A stretch of DNA of 64,000 nt. Origin: Solenopsis invicta. Its lineage: Eukaryota; Arthropoda; Insecta; Hymenoptera; Formicidae. The notes under the pieces are model-generated. The model was given only the letters and a program-made list of their open reading frames with translations. It had not been told where the DNA came from and searched no databases. The stretch lies in NCBI RefSeq assembly GCF_016802725.1, contig NC_052665.1, forward strand, positions 4,836,001 to 4,900,000, written 5' to 3'. Positions 49,348 through 62,556 of this stretch are shown piece after piece. The position numbers and the translations under genes were made by a program. The stretch's first letter is position 1, and each line of letters starts with the position of its first letter.

Positions 49348-52300
49348 CAACAAACGTGGGGAAGTGAAATTTTGTTATACGTGATGACCTGTAACTGCAT
49401 CAGGCAACGAAAGTTATTATGGGACTTACCCTGATCTTGTGTCGACGCGCCATCATGCTCTTCAGAGCGTGCATGCTGTCGCTTCGCGGTGGAGGTATCA
49501 CGGGTCCGTAATTTACCCCGGAGTTCTGCTTTTGCCCGCCGAAACCACGTGGTAGAGACATGCTTCGCTGGAACTGAACGTCGTCCAGCTCGGACAGCTG
49601 ACCCGTGCTCTGTGCGTGAACAATCGGTGATTCCTCCACCACCCTACCAAGCTGAGCTTTCTACATGTTAAAAAAAAAATCTGCATTAGTAACAAATCGT
49701 TAAAGAAATTGATGACAAAATTTTTCCGATCTATTTTTAATTATATTCAACTATTTGAAAGAGAATCGCGCGTAAGCGAGGATCTTACTTCGAATTTTTG
49801 GGAGCCTCCGAAATCGTCGTCGCACAGTCTCTTCGCGCCGCCTGGCGCTTGGAGGCCGTTCGTCAGGGGAATCCCGATATTGCCGGTTCTGTCGCCGCGG
49901 TCCCTTTGCCGCCTCTCCGATTCGCGTTTCACTATGCGCACCGTCTTAATCTCTTGCTTCTCGCGATTATGCATTAATCCTGTGAAGACGCGAAGAGAAT
50001 GAAATTTCCGACCGTGTGTCAGGCTTTAATGTTTCCGCAGCGAAGCGGACGACTTACCGGCGAATTTGTTGTCCTCGTTTTGTCTATAATTATCGTTCAA
50101 CAACAATGCCTCCTCGCTCAACGGGGGCGGCGGCGGTGGCGGGATATATTCCGGAGCGGGATTTGGCGTGCCATTTAACACGGTTCCGTTATGCTTGCTC
50201 GTGTCGGCGACGTATTCGCCTTGCGTTGAAAGTACAAATCAATATTTGAATATCAGAATTATCTTATTACGCTAATTGCTATTCATTTATATTTATTGCG
50301 TATTGAGAATATCCGTTAATATCGAAATGATAGACTGAATCTTCGTATAATTCAACAAGAATATTACCTGTTACTCTCGAATCCGTATTAACATACAAAG
50401 GCGCCACTTGAATCGCGCTACCCTTGCCCTGCATTTGATCCTTTAATAATTGTTGCTTTAATTGGTGTTGTTGAATTTGCTCGCGCAGCTGCGGCGAGAG
50501 CGCCGATATGTGATTTTGTGAGGGTTGTACGAAGGATTGCTGATTATGTGGGCGATTCAAGGGGGATAAGTCCTTGTACGTGGGAGAGCCGTATCGCTGA
50601 TGAGAACTATCGTTTTGCTTGTTCGGAGGCGAGATAGACAGAGACGGACTCGACGGGGAATCCAAACCATGGTCCAGAGTTATTCCGGAATCTAAGTCGG
50701 TCTCCAGCCAGGAATTTTGCGTTCGTTTCTTCGAATGATGCACCTGAGGAGCTAAGAGGAAAATTGCATCTTTTAAACACATTATTCTCTTTCTCATGAA
50801 AAAACATGCATAGATATAAACTACGTTTTATATTTTATCTATGTAAATAATAATCTGTAGATCATAGAAGTTCAGAAACAGTGAATATTATATTCTTCTT
50901 TTTTAACTTTTAATATTATATATTTTTATTTTATCAATATTCAATTTACAATTTGAATTGCTTGTATTGGTTTACACAAAAAATGTAAAAATAATCCATA
51001 CAGATGTAATCTTAAAATGTACGGCGCACAACCTTAAAATTTTAATTAATAACGGCAGTGTGCAATATCGAATTTTGTCTTCGAACAAGTTTATAGATCT
51101 CGAGTCACCATTGTGGCCCTTTAGAGCTTTGAAATTGCCATTGATTTTCGACACCTTACACCGTTAGACTCACCGTGCGGTGGCTGCGGGCGAATTTGCT
51201 GCACCAAACTGTGAGATTTCTCCGTCAGTTGGCGAACTTGAATGCTCAGTTCCTTCCTCTGTCTCTGCAGATCGCCGACGAGTTGTTGCACTCGTCGTAA
51301 TTCCGCTTCCAGCGGTGCGGTCGTGCTCGAGGTATCTCGCGCGACGTTACCGGCGTATCTTCTGGATGCTTGCACCTTTTGCCTCAGCACCACCAAATCT
51401 TGTTCCAACCGCGCATTCTCGGCGACCGTTTCCTCAAGTTTCTGAAAGCATGCGAGAGAGTCGCGGACTATCAGGGTGGGAACGCGTGACTCTGAACAGT
51501 AGTCGACCGTCGCACGACGAAAATGGCTAAACTAAACGGCGAACGACGGAACTGAATGTTATAATGTTGTGAATAATGCAATTTACCTGGAAGAATACCG
51601 GTTTTACCTGGAAACAGTGAATCGAGACTTTAATTGCGATACGTAATGCGACCCACTCTCGTCATTTAAATTCTCTCGTGCTACTATCTCCTCGCGAATC
51701 AGGTTCCAAAGGATAATGAGTAATAAAAAAAGAGGCAAACTTAATAAAAGCGCGCTAAACTGATGAAGCAGACCTTTAATCAAATATTCATTGATAAACG
51801 AGTAACTCCAAATCATCAAAAAATTTCCTATTAGCAGACACATTGGTAACAATGAAGCGCGCGGCGCTTGCATATTCAGTAAGTTTCGCAACGATAAAAA
51901 AGCATACGAAGAATGACGAGCAGTAATTATTCGCATTTTGCAATCCGGATTGACGCGCAATTTACGTGTTTTTCCGCCAATCAGTTCGCGCATCGTTTTT
52001 AATAATGGATTCGCGGCGCCCGGTGGGAGTCGATGATCGGGACGCGGAAGGGAAGCGGAAACGCGTGTGATGGTGGAACTGTGTCACGGATGCAATTTTC
52101 AAAATTATCTACCTTCGAGTTATGAGCGAGCAGTATCCTCACTCGACTCAGCTCGCGCTCCAACAGGAGTTGTTGCTTCCGATATCGCTCCGCTTCGGCC
52201 AAATTGCTTCTGCTACCTTGCAGTTTGTGTCGCAGCCCGCCCAAAGCCTTCTCGAGTATTTCCTGCGAGCATTAAGTCGACCAGGCGTGTAATGCGATAC

Positions 52301-55300
52301 AGTAGAAAATTTCTATATCTCGAGATTAAGGACAACTGCTTGTCATCTCGCAGGTTATTGTCGTAACGTCGTCTCAGTTCGAAGCAAACATAACCGACAA
52401 CACCGGCTTTCCTCTAAGCTGCGATAATCGATATCATCTCGAGATGTCTTCGCGTGGATCCGATTACGATCGGAGCTCTTCAAATTTACAATCAAGCTCG
52501 ATAGAGCTGTTCTTCAAAAATACTATACAGAATGCATTTCTTCTAGAAGAGACTCGGACAATTTTCGTACGTTCGTTAATTTGACGAAAGGTCGTTCGTT
52601 GTGTTTCAATTTTTTTCCCTTCTTTTAACTACACTCGGAATTTTTCGAGCAGTTTAATTTCATCTCATCCCGAGTGACTGTTATTATGCTAATACCAACC
52701 TTGTCCTGCTGGAGACTATGCAGCGTGCCGGATTCCTCCTGGAGAAGCCGATCGAGTTTGTAGAGCTGCTGCACTTTGGCCTGTGACATAGAAAGGATAT
52801 CGAGTGAACTACGAAGCCTTCAAGTTTCGCTGTTCAAAGGACAAGCTAGCGTTTCAACTGGAGCAGATCTCGGGAAAAGGGAGATCCGCCATCGTTAATT
52901 CTAGAACGTTCCAGAATCTCTGTTTTCTTGGCGCCGGTTTCTACTCCTCTCCGTAAATGAGATTCTTTCGCGAGAAACGTGTGAAAAGTATTCTCCACGT
53001 TAATCGAAGAGGCTATAGCTGCTTGTTTCGGCAACATTATATTCGATAATATCGGTTATTATTTCGGCAAAATTATATTACAAGATTATAATAATAATAA
53101 TATAATAATCGTATTTCGTATTAACAAGCGTATTATAATAATCTTTAGTGACGTACAATTATAATAATTTATTGCAGTAGCTATTATATTTTCCTACGCA
53201 ATTAGCAATTATTTAAACCTCTTTGAAATCAACGAGATTAATTGGTCAAATTAAATATTACCGAGTGTTAAAAGAAAAGAATATTTTTTTTTAATTGGCC
53301 TTCTCATTCACCTTCTTGTTTTTGTCGCATAGAAACGAGAGTGCAATTCGCGAAAGTAGATTAATTTTATCGACTCTAACGAAATACGCTTCTCAATTGC
53401 GCGCAATTATCGAAAATTCTCGAGGACTCGGACAGATAATAAGAAGGAAACGAGACGTAAGATACTAAGTGGACACTGCCCGTAGAGACTTGACTCGTCT
53501 AGAAAGTATATCCTTCGGTAAAGTAAGCTCTTTGCAGAATTTACGAGAGGTCGTAAGTGTCGTCTGAGTTCGGACTCTTCTGTGGTTGCGCCTGCCGAGG
53601 GGTAATTCTTAATTTTTGCACGTACTCTTTTTCCGATCGGCCTTTTTACAACCTGTCTATCGCGGATGTCGTTCAGTATTATAGCACGCGAGAGATCAGG
53701 AATTGCTTTCGTTGGTCAAGAAGACTTCCATGTTCGATGCGCATCACGCTTTCTTAGCACGGAGTATTATATCGTGGAAAGAATGTAATAATAGGAAATG
53801 TAGGAGACACTGAAATGGGAACGAATAAAACGTACCTCGCGACACGATATCTAACGAGATTGAGAAAGCGAGAAATACCTTTTTATTAACAATCGAGTCA
53901 TCCCGTTTACAAAATAACGCACTTTTAATTAACGCAATTTTTTGCGAGACGACGTTTCTAACGCTGCAAAAGTAAGAATTACTTAAAGAGTCCTAATCGA
54001 GTCGTTGTTTACATGCGCATAAATTAAATCCGCCAGACTCCTTCGTGACACGGCAATTAAATGAATCACCTGTAATTGTCCGTGATCGGGACTCAGCCTG
54101 TCCCAATCCCTGCGCTCCTCGGCCAACAGTCGCTGCTCCTGCACCCTTTGGTTAAATTCCAGACGGTCGCGATGATCCCTCGCGTTCTCGTGCATCAGGT
54201 CGTGGCGAGAACCGGAGACACTGCTGGTCCCGTTGGCAGTGTTACGATTGTACAGAGAACCCAGCTTCACCATATTGTCCACGAGGTTCACGAGAGGCTT
54301 GCTCTTCTCGTACTTGTTCGGGAAAAATCAAACGTGATTAAACCCAGTGCATTACACGAATTAGTATTGGCGTTTACGAAAGCAGGTATTGATTAAATCA
54401 ATATTTTAACTCTACGTTGTCGAACATTGCCGAGAATCAAAGAATTAAATTTAGAAAAAATCCAACCGTGGCAGTCTTAGCCACCTCTTCTTTTTAAATC
54501 TGAGAAAATTATAATCTCAATATAATTTTTTTATTTTCGCATTAATCTTTCTTGAATTTTCAAAGAATTAAACTGTCAGCCTTTCTCCAAACTGCTGATT
54601 ACCGAACCCATTTCGTTTCGCGTGAGTAATTCGAGGCAGATCCCCGTGAGATACGCGTTTCATGCGAAAAACATGTCTCACCTGCTTCTCGAGATCCATC
54701 AGGTGCCTCTTGAGTTCGTCAAGTTTTTGAAGATTTTCTAGCCGTCTCGGCGTGTCGAGATCCGCCAGTCTAGCCTGCGGGTGCAAACAAAATACACGAG
54801 ACGTTTATTCGTGCTGTATCGGAAGTGGTCGCTTTAATCTGCGCGTGCCGAAACAAGCAACGCATTCGCGTTTACGCGACACGTATAAGCGACACACGTT
54901 GATCCGTGACATACAGCGCAAGCCGGACAATAATGCAACGAACACATATTTGCGTAGAAAGGCGACCCTAAGTTCGACTTGACTTTCTCCTCGAATCTCG
55001 CGAACGTCGCGAGATCGCAGGTGTACATTCATCCGCGTCCTACATTTGGCACCGGACACAATCGTCTGATAATGCTTTTCAAGAGATCATGATTCTTTCT
55101 TTCTTTCTTTTTTTTTCAAGATGAATCTTTTTGAATTTCTCAAATCGGCGCTAAACGTAGGACGCGAGAGAACCAATGTGTCGCGCTTGCCTAGCATTCA
55201 ACTACGCTTTGCGTCCCGTGAAGTCCGTAAAGCGCAATTGAATTCGTTCAATCTGTTATTTGCGCGCGAGCGTTACGTCACGTCGTCGTCGATGAAAGAA

Positions 55301-55910
55301 AGAAACGACGTCGATCGCTCATACTGCATCATCGTCACGTGCAATTCACAATCTACGTGCATCTACAACAACATCGATCTACTCTAACACATTCTGAAAG
55401 ATCTCGTCAAACTGCACGGTCGTCTGTCAGTGCGAATTATCTCTCTCCTTCTCTCTTCCTCTCTTTCTCTCTAACATTAAAGCGATCGTTAAAAGCGGCG
55501 GCGCCCCTCGTGCTCGAGGAACGTGTACACGGCGTGTCCCCGCGCCGTCCTGCCTAGACGGGTTTCCGGTTTGCGGCCCTATAACGGGCCCACGACCGCC
55601 ACACCGTCACCGTCATCGTCCGTGGATCATCTAATTACTGTGAAAATTTTGTGAGATCGCGTGCAAAGCTAGCTCTTTCTTCTCTCTCTCTCTCTCTCTT
55701 TCTTCGGACCTGCGCCTCGATCTCCATGTGGCACGTCTCCATCGCCTTGAGGACCGTCGCGTTCTGCCTTCGCAGCTGGATCAACAGCAGCACCAGTTCC
55801 TCGTGGGTCCTGCCGAGGAGCTCGCCGGCGGAGACGCGCACCAGCCCGGATGCGCCAGCCTGCGTCACCAGCCTGCCTCCGGCATCCGCTCTCAGGGAGC
55901 CGACGTTACT
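47772..55910 (-). CDS. PLEKHA5/6/7-family protein, C-terminal coiled-coil portion
   Basis: Thirteen exons on the minus strand give 979 residues in frame: 55710-55910, 54682-54774, 54070-54312, 52700-52780, 52113-52262, 51174-51441, 50368-50751, 50058-50219, 49789-49979, 49430-49660, 48693-49193, 48323-48505, then 48005-48107 with 47772-47920 as the end. Family signatures: EELVLLLIQLRRQN near the start, a coiled coil (LYKLDRLLQEESGTLHSLQQDK, EILEKALGGL, then LEETVAENARLEQDL), Ser/Pro-rich linkers, and IVIPERYIPEQTPELTAEEQ before KAEAIRKML near the end. In vertebrates these proteins join PH and WW domains to cadherin and tetraspanin trafficking at junctions. Those N-terminal domains are not in this window, so the gene probably continues past 64000. 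The last exon may instead splice at a GTACGT donor at 47784-47785 to a further exon. Confidence 0.8.
48121..48150. repeat. (TA)n microsatellite in PLEKHA intron
   Basis: Uninterrupted TA run just inside the intron upstream of the 48323-48505 exon in plus coordinates. Confidence 0.9.
49319..49347. repeat. (TA)n microsatellite in PLEKHA intron
   Basis: Uninterrupted TA run in the intron between the 49430-49660 and 48693-49193 exons. Confidence 0.9.
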
Positions 55911-58900
55911 CTGTCGAGGCATGCAATCGTCCGTTAGCCACACACGCAAACAAACGCAAGGGTAATCGAGCTGTGACACACGGAATAGTTACGTGTTACG
56001 GGGCCGCGGGGATTGCTCCAGGGGAACGCGTGAGATTTCGCCCGACGGAGAAACGAGAGGACGAGGCTATTATTAATTTTTTTTTATTGGAGAAAGCTAT
56101 ATAAAAGCGCCGGATTAATCTCGCAATTATACGCGGAACGCATCGGGCACACGATGAATTTGATTGGCATGGGAGAGGAGAAAACATTATCATCGACAGC
56201 GCGAGTTAAATTACCATCAACCATTTCGCAGCTGCGCCAACATCGCAGCGGCAAAATATTATAGCCATTGTCCTGAATTATCGAGTCAGTGAGATCTTTC
56301 AGAATATGCAATATGAAACCTTTGTTTTACTATTGGTGTACTTTTTTTTTCTCTTAGATTGATTTTCCTTGCCTGTCCATGTGTTATAGAACACGCAAGT
56401 CGTAATCAAAAGTCGCTCATTTGTCACTCGATGACGTCGCACCGGTGAAAATTTTTCTCAATTTTTATACGAATTGAAACACTTTTCAGAAATACTTGAA
56501 AATTTTCAGAAAGTCTACGTCTTCTCTTAAAAACTTTCATACACGTAAATGCTGAAATATTCTAAGATTTTTTATCCTATAAAAAATACTTCTTTTTTTT
56601 AGATTTTATTATACAATATTTCATCAGAAATTGTAGAACAAAAAAATTTTAGGATATTTCGTAATTACGTATATGAAAAAAATCTGAGAAAGTTATAAAA
56701 TTATACAGAAATTGTGAAGAATTGTGAAAAAAATGTTCACCAGAGTAATGACGTCATAAGAGTAACGGTAGACTTAGAGATGACAAATAGTCATTATGTT
56801 CTTACGAACTTTACGTTCTATCAGGGTAACAATGAATTAGCGCGACAACGTAATAAAATGTAATATAACGTATATGCAAATGCAGATACGCAACCATTTA
56901 GTTTCGCGGGTCATAGCTGATAGAAACTAGCCAGAAACACGGATTCCACGCGAATGCGGGAATTAGAGAATGCGGCGAGCCGCATTGGCCCGAATTAGGC
57001 TGGTCGTTTAGCCGTATCGAAATTTCAGCCGGCGGTTTTACATTAGCTGTGCCCGCGAGATTGCGCACAAACTTTTTAACTGCTGGAATTTCTCGACGAG
57101 AGCGTATAGAACGGAGCGGGATTACCGCTTAGACCCCGATCTCCCCGTCTGCCATTTTGCATTCGTCGCCGTCGTGTTCCAAAACCGCTACGTTTTAGTG
57201 GCTTTTACGGTTGGATTTGCGGTAAGCTTGAGAGGCGAAGCGAGAGAGGCGGACACGCCCGATCTCGTGTAATACGACGGAAGGTAGCGCAATGTAAAGT
57301 GGAACGCGGTGCAAACAATTGCTGAAATAACAACAGTTATCGAGCAGTAATTTGTTTAATATTTGCGCTGCACGAGGCATTGGTAAATAAATAATAATAA
57401 GTGACAATGCTATCAATTTACGAGTAACTGCGCTGCTCGTTCAGCTGAGTATTTGTCCCACATTCGCGTCAAACAACGTTCGTGCATCGATATTACTTCA
57501 TCGGTGAAATGGGAATCCAGGATTTATTTCGCATCAAATTTCCCTTTGGCTCTTAAATATTTCGTGTCGCTCGGTACGAAAGAAGCGTAGGAAGAATCCG
57601 CGCGAAACGATATTATTCAAAACGATATTATTCGCTCACTCTTTTATATCTCGCGATTTTTAGAACTAATTAATTCGGGAGGCTACGTTCGGGTCTCGTG
57701 AACGACCGTACTTCTCGTGCACTTGTCTCGTGCTGGGCCATCGCAAGAATTTCTAAAGGTCGTGGAAAAGCGCGAGGAGGGCGCGCCATAGTTTTCTATT
57801 ACTTTCCAATTTTCTAATACGAGAGGCTCGCTCTTCGCCCGGAGACGAGTGCCGCCGCCGCAGAGGCGGTGCGGCGTACAAATTCTCATAGACATATCGA
57901 CACGGACGAGCGCAAACAGATACAGGTCACGCCGAGGTTCGATGCACGTAGCGTTGAGGCGGAGAGGATTCCGCGTCCGGCAAACGGCGGCGGCGGCGGC
58001 GCACGAATGAAATTCGAGGCAATCACCATTGGATCGTTGGTCTTGCTCGTGCAAACGAAAATACGCCTTCCTTATTTTAACAGACAGGTCCCGAAAGGTA
58101 CGCTCCTCGAAGGTACGCTCCTCGCATCCCGCCGGAGCGGAATCCTCCGTGCGTCCATTTCCGCGCAATTTGTATTCGCGGGGTATACCGAAGCGAGATC
58201 GGGGGCATTCCCTCGCGAGGAATGGTCGCACGGCGAATCCTGGAATTGTTCGCCACGCCAAGTTGTGGCGTACGTCAACGCGCGTATACGAATAAGCATC
58301 GCGTATGAGGCACGATGAGGCGCGCGTCGCGTCGCGTCGCGAAAAGGAAAGGCAGACACGCTTATACGCTTGCTCATCGCATCGCCAAGGACAATTCCTC
58401 GCTGCCGCCGGAGAGTAATTTTTGTCATTGAGAGAGGCCCGGAGGGCTTTCAATTTTGTTCTACCGCGTTCTATCGCGACTCGGTACGGCGGTGGTCGAT
58501 TTTCCTCCGCGTTATCAGAAGTATGTACGCGTGTTTACGGGTGATGAAAGGTATTTCTTCATTCAATAACGTCGACGTGAAAGCATCCACCATCTTTCAC
58601 TTCCTCCTCGAAAGCGCGTACGAGCAAACAAAGCGTTACGCGTACGTCCTCAAGTTTAACGGAGAGATATCCGTGTCCCCGCGTTAATCCACTAAACGTG
58701 TCCTCGAAAGGTTGAACCTCCGGATGCTCTACTCTCTCCATCCCTCCTAATTTCAAATGTTTAAACGAATGCAGCTTCGGAGGAGCAGAGCCGCTCGCTC
58801 GGAATCCAGAGATAGAAAGCTGAGGCGTCTCGAGTCTCCTCCACTTAACGTTACCTGTCTGAGGTAGCTGCCGCCGCGTATGTTTCTCTCTCTCTCTTTC

Positions 58901-60666
58901 TCTCTTTCTTTCTCTCGCGGGTCAGTCGAGCGGGCGAGCGGGATGCGTTTCAGCTGACAGAAAAATGAAGAGATTTCCAGCGGGAAAAACTCGCGAGTCT
59001 CGCGTCAGGGCGACGAAGGGACGCGATATGGCGCACGCCGAGCGACGCTTCGGCGCGGCGGGCGGACTGGCGGCGTCATGCCCGGTCGGATCGGCTAGCT
59101 TGTTCGCCGACCGACCGACCGGCCGGCTGCATAGTGTGCATCCGCCGCCTTGTGCCTGGTTCGCCCGGTGCCCGGCGTTTTGTACCTTTTGCCCCCGAAG
59201 GGCCCCGGCGGTCGTCCCTCGACCACACGCGGGTATGCTCGCCGACAAAAGTTCGGAGCCGCTGTGCTTCGTCTTCCTCTCGCTTCTGTCTCGACCCGCC
59301 AACGACTCCTTCTATATCGGGCATTAAAACGATGACGCGGATCATACCGAACGAGACGATCGTCCACGCGCGATAAAAGACGACGGGTCTCGCGTCTCCA
59401 CGTTTTGCGGGGACATCATTCCGCGGTTGACGACTGTTCTCCAGAGGTGTCGGCTTACACGGGAAGATGATTCGATCGCGCGGTTTAACGTTATCGCGGT
59501 GATTCGATCGGCGAAGGGGAAGACGCGATGTGACGTCTTTCGCGACTTCGTGTTTTCGTAATACGATCGCCGGAGCACAGCGGTCGACTCGGCGAGTTAA
59601 AACTCGAGACGAGAATGATTATCGTTACAATCTGACAACGAGCTGCCGTTAAAAGTGAAGGAATTGGATACTCTCTTGCAAAGAGAGAGATGAGAATTGA
59701 AGAATGAGAATTTGAAACGGCCTTTATCTCGCTCACAGCCTCCGCGAGAGAGCTACGCCCACATTTCTAGGCGGTGCCATCGCGCATTTACGGACGACGG
59801 CGGCCGCGGCGGTTTCTCACAAATTCTGCATTGCCGTAATAACATATTATGTCAGAGCTATTCGTCGTACGATCCGCCGTAAGGAGCACGACGAATTTCT
59901 GTGAAAGGATGAATGCCGTCATGCGCAGGCGGCGGGATCCATTGTGCACGAAGCTTAAGACCCGTCTGCAGTTCCTTGGCACGGTGCCCTTGCTGACCGG
60001 TGCTGACCGTATGCAGGATCGACCCTGGACCCCATGTTTCTCGGTTCTCTTTTTCTCCGCCGTCTCCGTCGCTCTTTTCGCCTCTCCTTTCTCTCCCTCT
60101 TTCCCTCCGCTTCCACTCTCCTCTTCCCTTTCTCCCGTTCTCCTCTAGCCCTCTCGCCGCCCTTCACCAGACCTCCATTGTATGTAATGGCGCCAGGACG
60201 ACGACACTCGGGTCGTTACTTTCTTGCCTCCCCGTGTACCGCGCGCTCGCGATAAGCTCGCGTTAAGAAAACGATGTGCCCCCCCCTCTCCACCGTCCGA
60301 ATTCGCGAGACGAAAAATCCGTCGCGGCTCCCAGTTGAGGCCGCTCGCAGTGATCCGCTGTTGCGAGAGAGGCAGCGAAATCGCGCCGCCGAAGAATGCC
60401 GTCTAGCAGGATTGTTTGTAGCGCAAACTTGTAAACTCCACCAGCCGCGCTTAGAATTTTACGACGCCACGCTTACGCGCTGTACCGAGGGGAGGGACTT
60501 GAGGAATCGAGAGCACAATCGTACGGCTCCATTAGATTCTTCCGCTGTTTCACCGCGAGCCTAAACGATAAAGTTCTTCGCTGGAAATTTTGCTCGGTCC
60601 TCGCAGCGGAATACGTGTGGCTTTTATCCATTCATTTTTTTTTTATCGTAGAATCGTGATCTACTG

Positions 60667-61327
60667 CACTGAGAGAAAAAAAATGTAATTACCATAATTT
60701 GGTGCAATTACCATAATTTAACTACAATTCGTAGTCACTTTCGGTGCCAATTACATATTTACAGTTTCAACCATGCAAATTTCAGCTGTTAATTTATTAT
60801 TCGCTTATCATAGCGAGCGAATGTTTCAAAAATAGTTGATAACATAAAAACAATTGATAACATTTTACTTTTACCATCCACATCTCTTAATATTTTACTA
60901 GATTAATATTTGACATTATCGTAATTCAAGATTTTTTCACAGTTGATAAAACTACACAGAAAGAACAATTTTACTGTAGTATGTACAAATTTAGTTAGAT
61001 ACAAATCAGAAAATAATTTTATATTGAACTATCAAAATTATTACGTGAAACGTTCAAGCATGATGATAATTACTGCAAAAAGTTTTGACATTCTAACAAT
61101 TAGCGTAAACGTCCGACATAAATTTTTTAATATAGTTCAGTGCAATTATTTTCTAAATCTAATTCAGCAAAATTGTTCTTTCCGCGTAAAAAACACAAAG
61201 TTATTACTGCTAATGTTACAGCAGTAATAACTAACAAAAAAAAGAAACAAAAAGACATAGAGCTCGTAATCATAATTATTTTACCATGCAATTACAGTCA
61301 CAAATACCAAACACTTTTCTCTCAGTG
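60667..61327. mobile_element. MITE with CACTGAGAGAAAA terminal inverted repeats
   Basis: CACTGAGAGAAAA at the left end is inverted at the right end as TTTTCTCTCAGTG. The element is about 661 bp, AT-rich and noncoding. A second fold-back element (60953-61187) is embedded in it. Confidence 0.65.
60953..61187. mobile_element. Inner fold-back element nested in a MITE
   Basis: ACACAGAAAGAACAATTTTA at the left is matched in inverted orientation on the right, ending AAAATTGTTCTTTCCGCGT. Similarity extends inward through AGAAAATAATT and TTGAACTAT. About 235 bp, noncoding. Confidence 0.6.
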
Positions 61328-61559
61328 TGCGTGTGATGACAAAACGGCAATGACGACTCGCTTCATTTTCGCGATAAAAATCAATATGATTTCGTCCATA
61401 AATTATGAGAAATTCACCGGCGATCGGAGCTTCATCACAATTGTTTTTTACTTTGAAAAGTCGAAAGTGTCGATGAAAATGGTTCGTTTTATTGCGTGCG
61501 ATTTGTCGCAGCGCAAACGTTATCAAACCCGTTAACATCGTGATGCGAACCGCGTATGT

Positions 61560-61720
61560 GCGAATGTGCGAAGGTGCTAGTCTCTCTCTTTCTCTTTCTC
61601 ACTCTGGGCAACATTTTAATTAATTGAGCTAATGGAATTTACATGCTGCGATGATGATATGCAGGCTATGCCGCGTCAATAAAACGGACAGTGTGTGTGT
61701 GTGTGTACGTGTTTGCAAGA
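61560..61720. repeat. CT-rich and (GT)n simple repeats
   Basis: A TCTCTCTCTTTCTCTTTCTC run near 61580-61600 and a (GT)n run near 61690-61706. Confidence 0.7.
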
Positions 61721-62418
61721 CAAAGAGACAGTTATAGATAAAAGCAGCAAAACGATAGAACGATAGAACGATAGAGCGTCGATCGTGCAACATCCGCGTG
61801 AGAACTTCGCCACTTCGTTTCTGGTAATCCGATCCCGAACGCGCGACAATTTGATCCGCCGTATTGTAAATCGAGGATTTTTCAAAGGCACGCCCTTTTT
61901 ATACACGGACAATAAACTCGCGTCGCGTAAACACGCTACCGTGCAACGCGTAACACGCAATTTCCCTTTTTTTTTACGAGTCGGAAGATTAAGCGAAAGA
62001 GTAAGCCGTACGCTCGTAAATAAAACCACAGGCAATTTGCGAGAATGTTGGATTTTACCGCGGAACCGAACCGAACCGAATCGAACCGAATCGCCGGACG
62101 TCGGACGTTGAACGTCAGGCGATCGGCGAGGAGGAACTTCACCGTGCGATTGCGATACAGGTGACACTTTTACGAAGCGCGCTCGTTTGCAAATCGTCCC
62201 CTCTCTCCTCTCTCCCCGGCCATAAATTTCCCGTTTGCGGTGACCGACCACCGCGACGACGGCGTGGTTAATTCACGCGCGCGACCGTTGCACGATCGAT
62301 CGCCGCGAATGGACGCGCGAATTTCCTCTCTCCATTTATCATGCTCTGCCATGCCAATCGGGATCGACGGGGCGCTCTTTCGCGCCGTGACGTTAAGGCG
62401 ACTCTCGCGTTTGCTCAC

Positions 62419-62556
62419 CCTTTTATACAGAAGCTCGCTGCAATCGGCGGCGCGTGGTCGTTGCTGCTGTTGCTGCTGCTGCTGGCCTTGTCTCTGACCC
62501 GCTGTCATCGTGCCCCCGCCGCGGTCGACCTCCCTGCCGTTGATCGGGCTCATCAT
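62419..62556 (-). CDS. Poly-Gln 5' coding exon, probably alternative first exon of the PLEKHA-type gene
   Basis: On the minus strand a pyrimidine-rich acceptor (TTTCTTTCTGCTCGCAG) is followed 11 bases later by ATGATG. The frame runs 46 codons (MMSPINGREVDRGGGTM..., eight Gln in a row, ending CSELLYKR) into a strong GTGAGC donor at phase 0. The next phase-0 exon downstream on this strand is the PLEKHA exon at 55710-55910, so a direct join would be in frame. That join would make a 1025-residue isoform without PH or WW domains. The exon could instead belong to another gene; no homology is visible in it. Confidence 0.45.

Larger units (their letters stand above)
55911..62418. other. Long intron or 5' region of the PLEKHA-type gene
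   Basis: GC-rich, CpG-containing stretches (57680-60560) alternate with AT-rich ones. Long frames on both strands here look like GC-rich chance ORFs; none resembles a protein family. CT/GA-rich runs occur at 55440-55480, 55670-55700, 58880-58915 and 60050-60140. A possible tiny exon on the minus strand ends at a GTAACG donor near 58855. A nested MITE lies at 60667-61327. Confidence 0.45.

Noticed and set aside
57683..58453. 256-codon minus-strand frame and overlapping plus-strand frames
   Set aside because: Both strands and several frames are open in a GC-rich stretch. There are no motifs or splice-phase links to the neighbouring gene.
58855..58895. Possible tiny minus-strand exon ending at a GTAACG donor
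   Set aside because: The upstream acceptor would be inside a GA-rich simple repeat and no homology supports it. Too weak to call.
58922..59376. Several overlapping frames of 80-126 codons on both strands
   Set aside because: CpG-rich sequence with mutually overlapping frames and Arg/Pro/Ala composition; no domain is visible.
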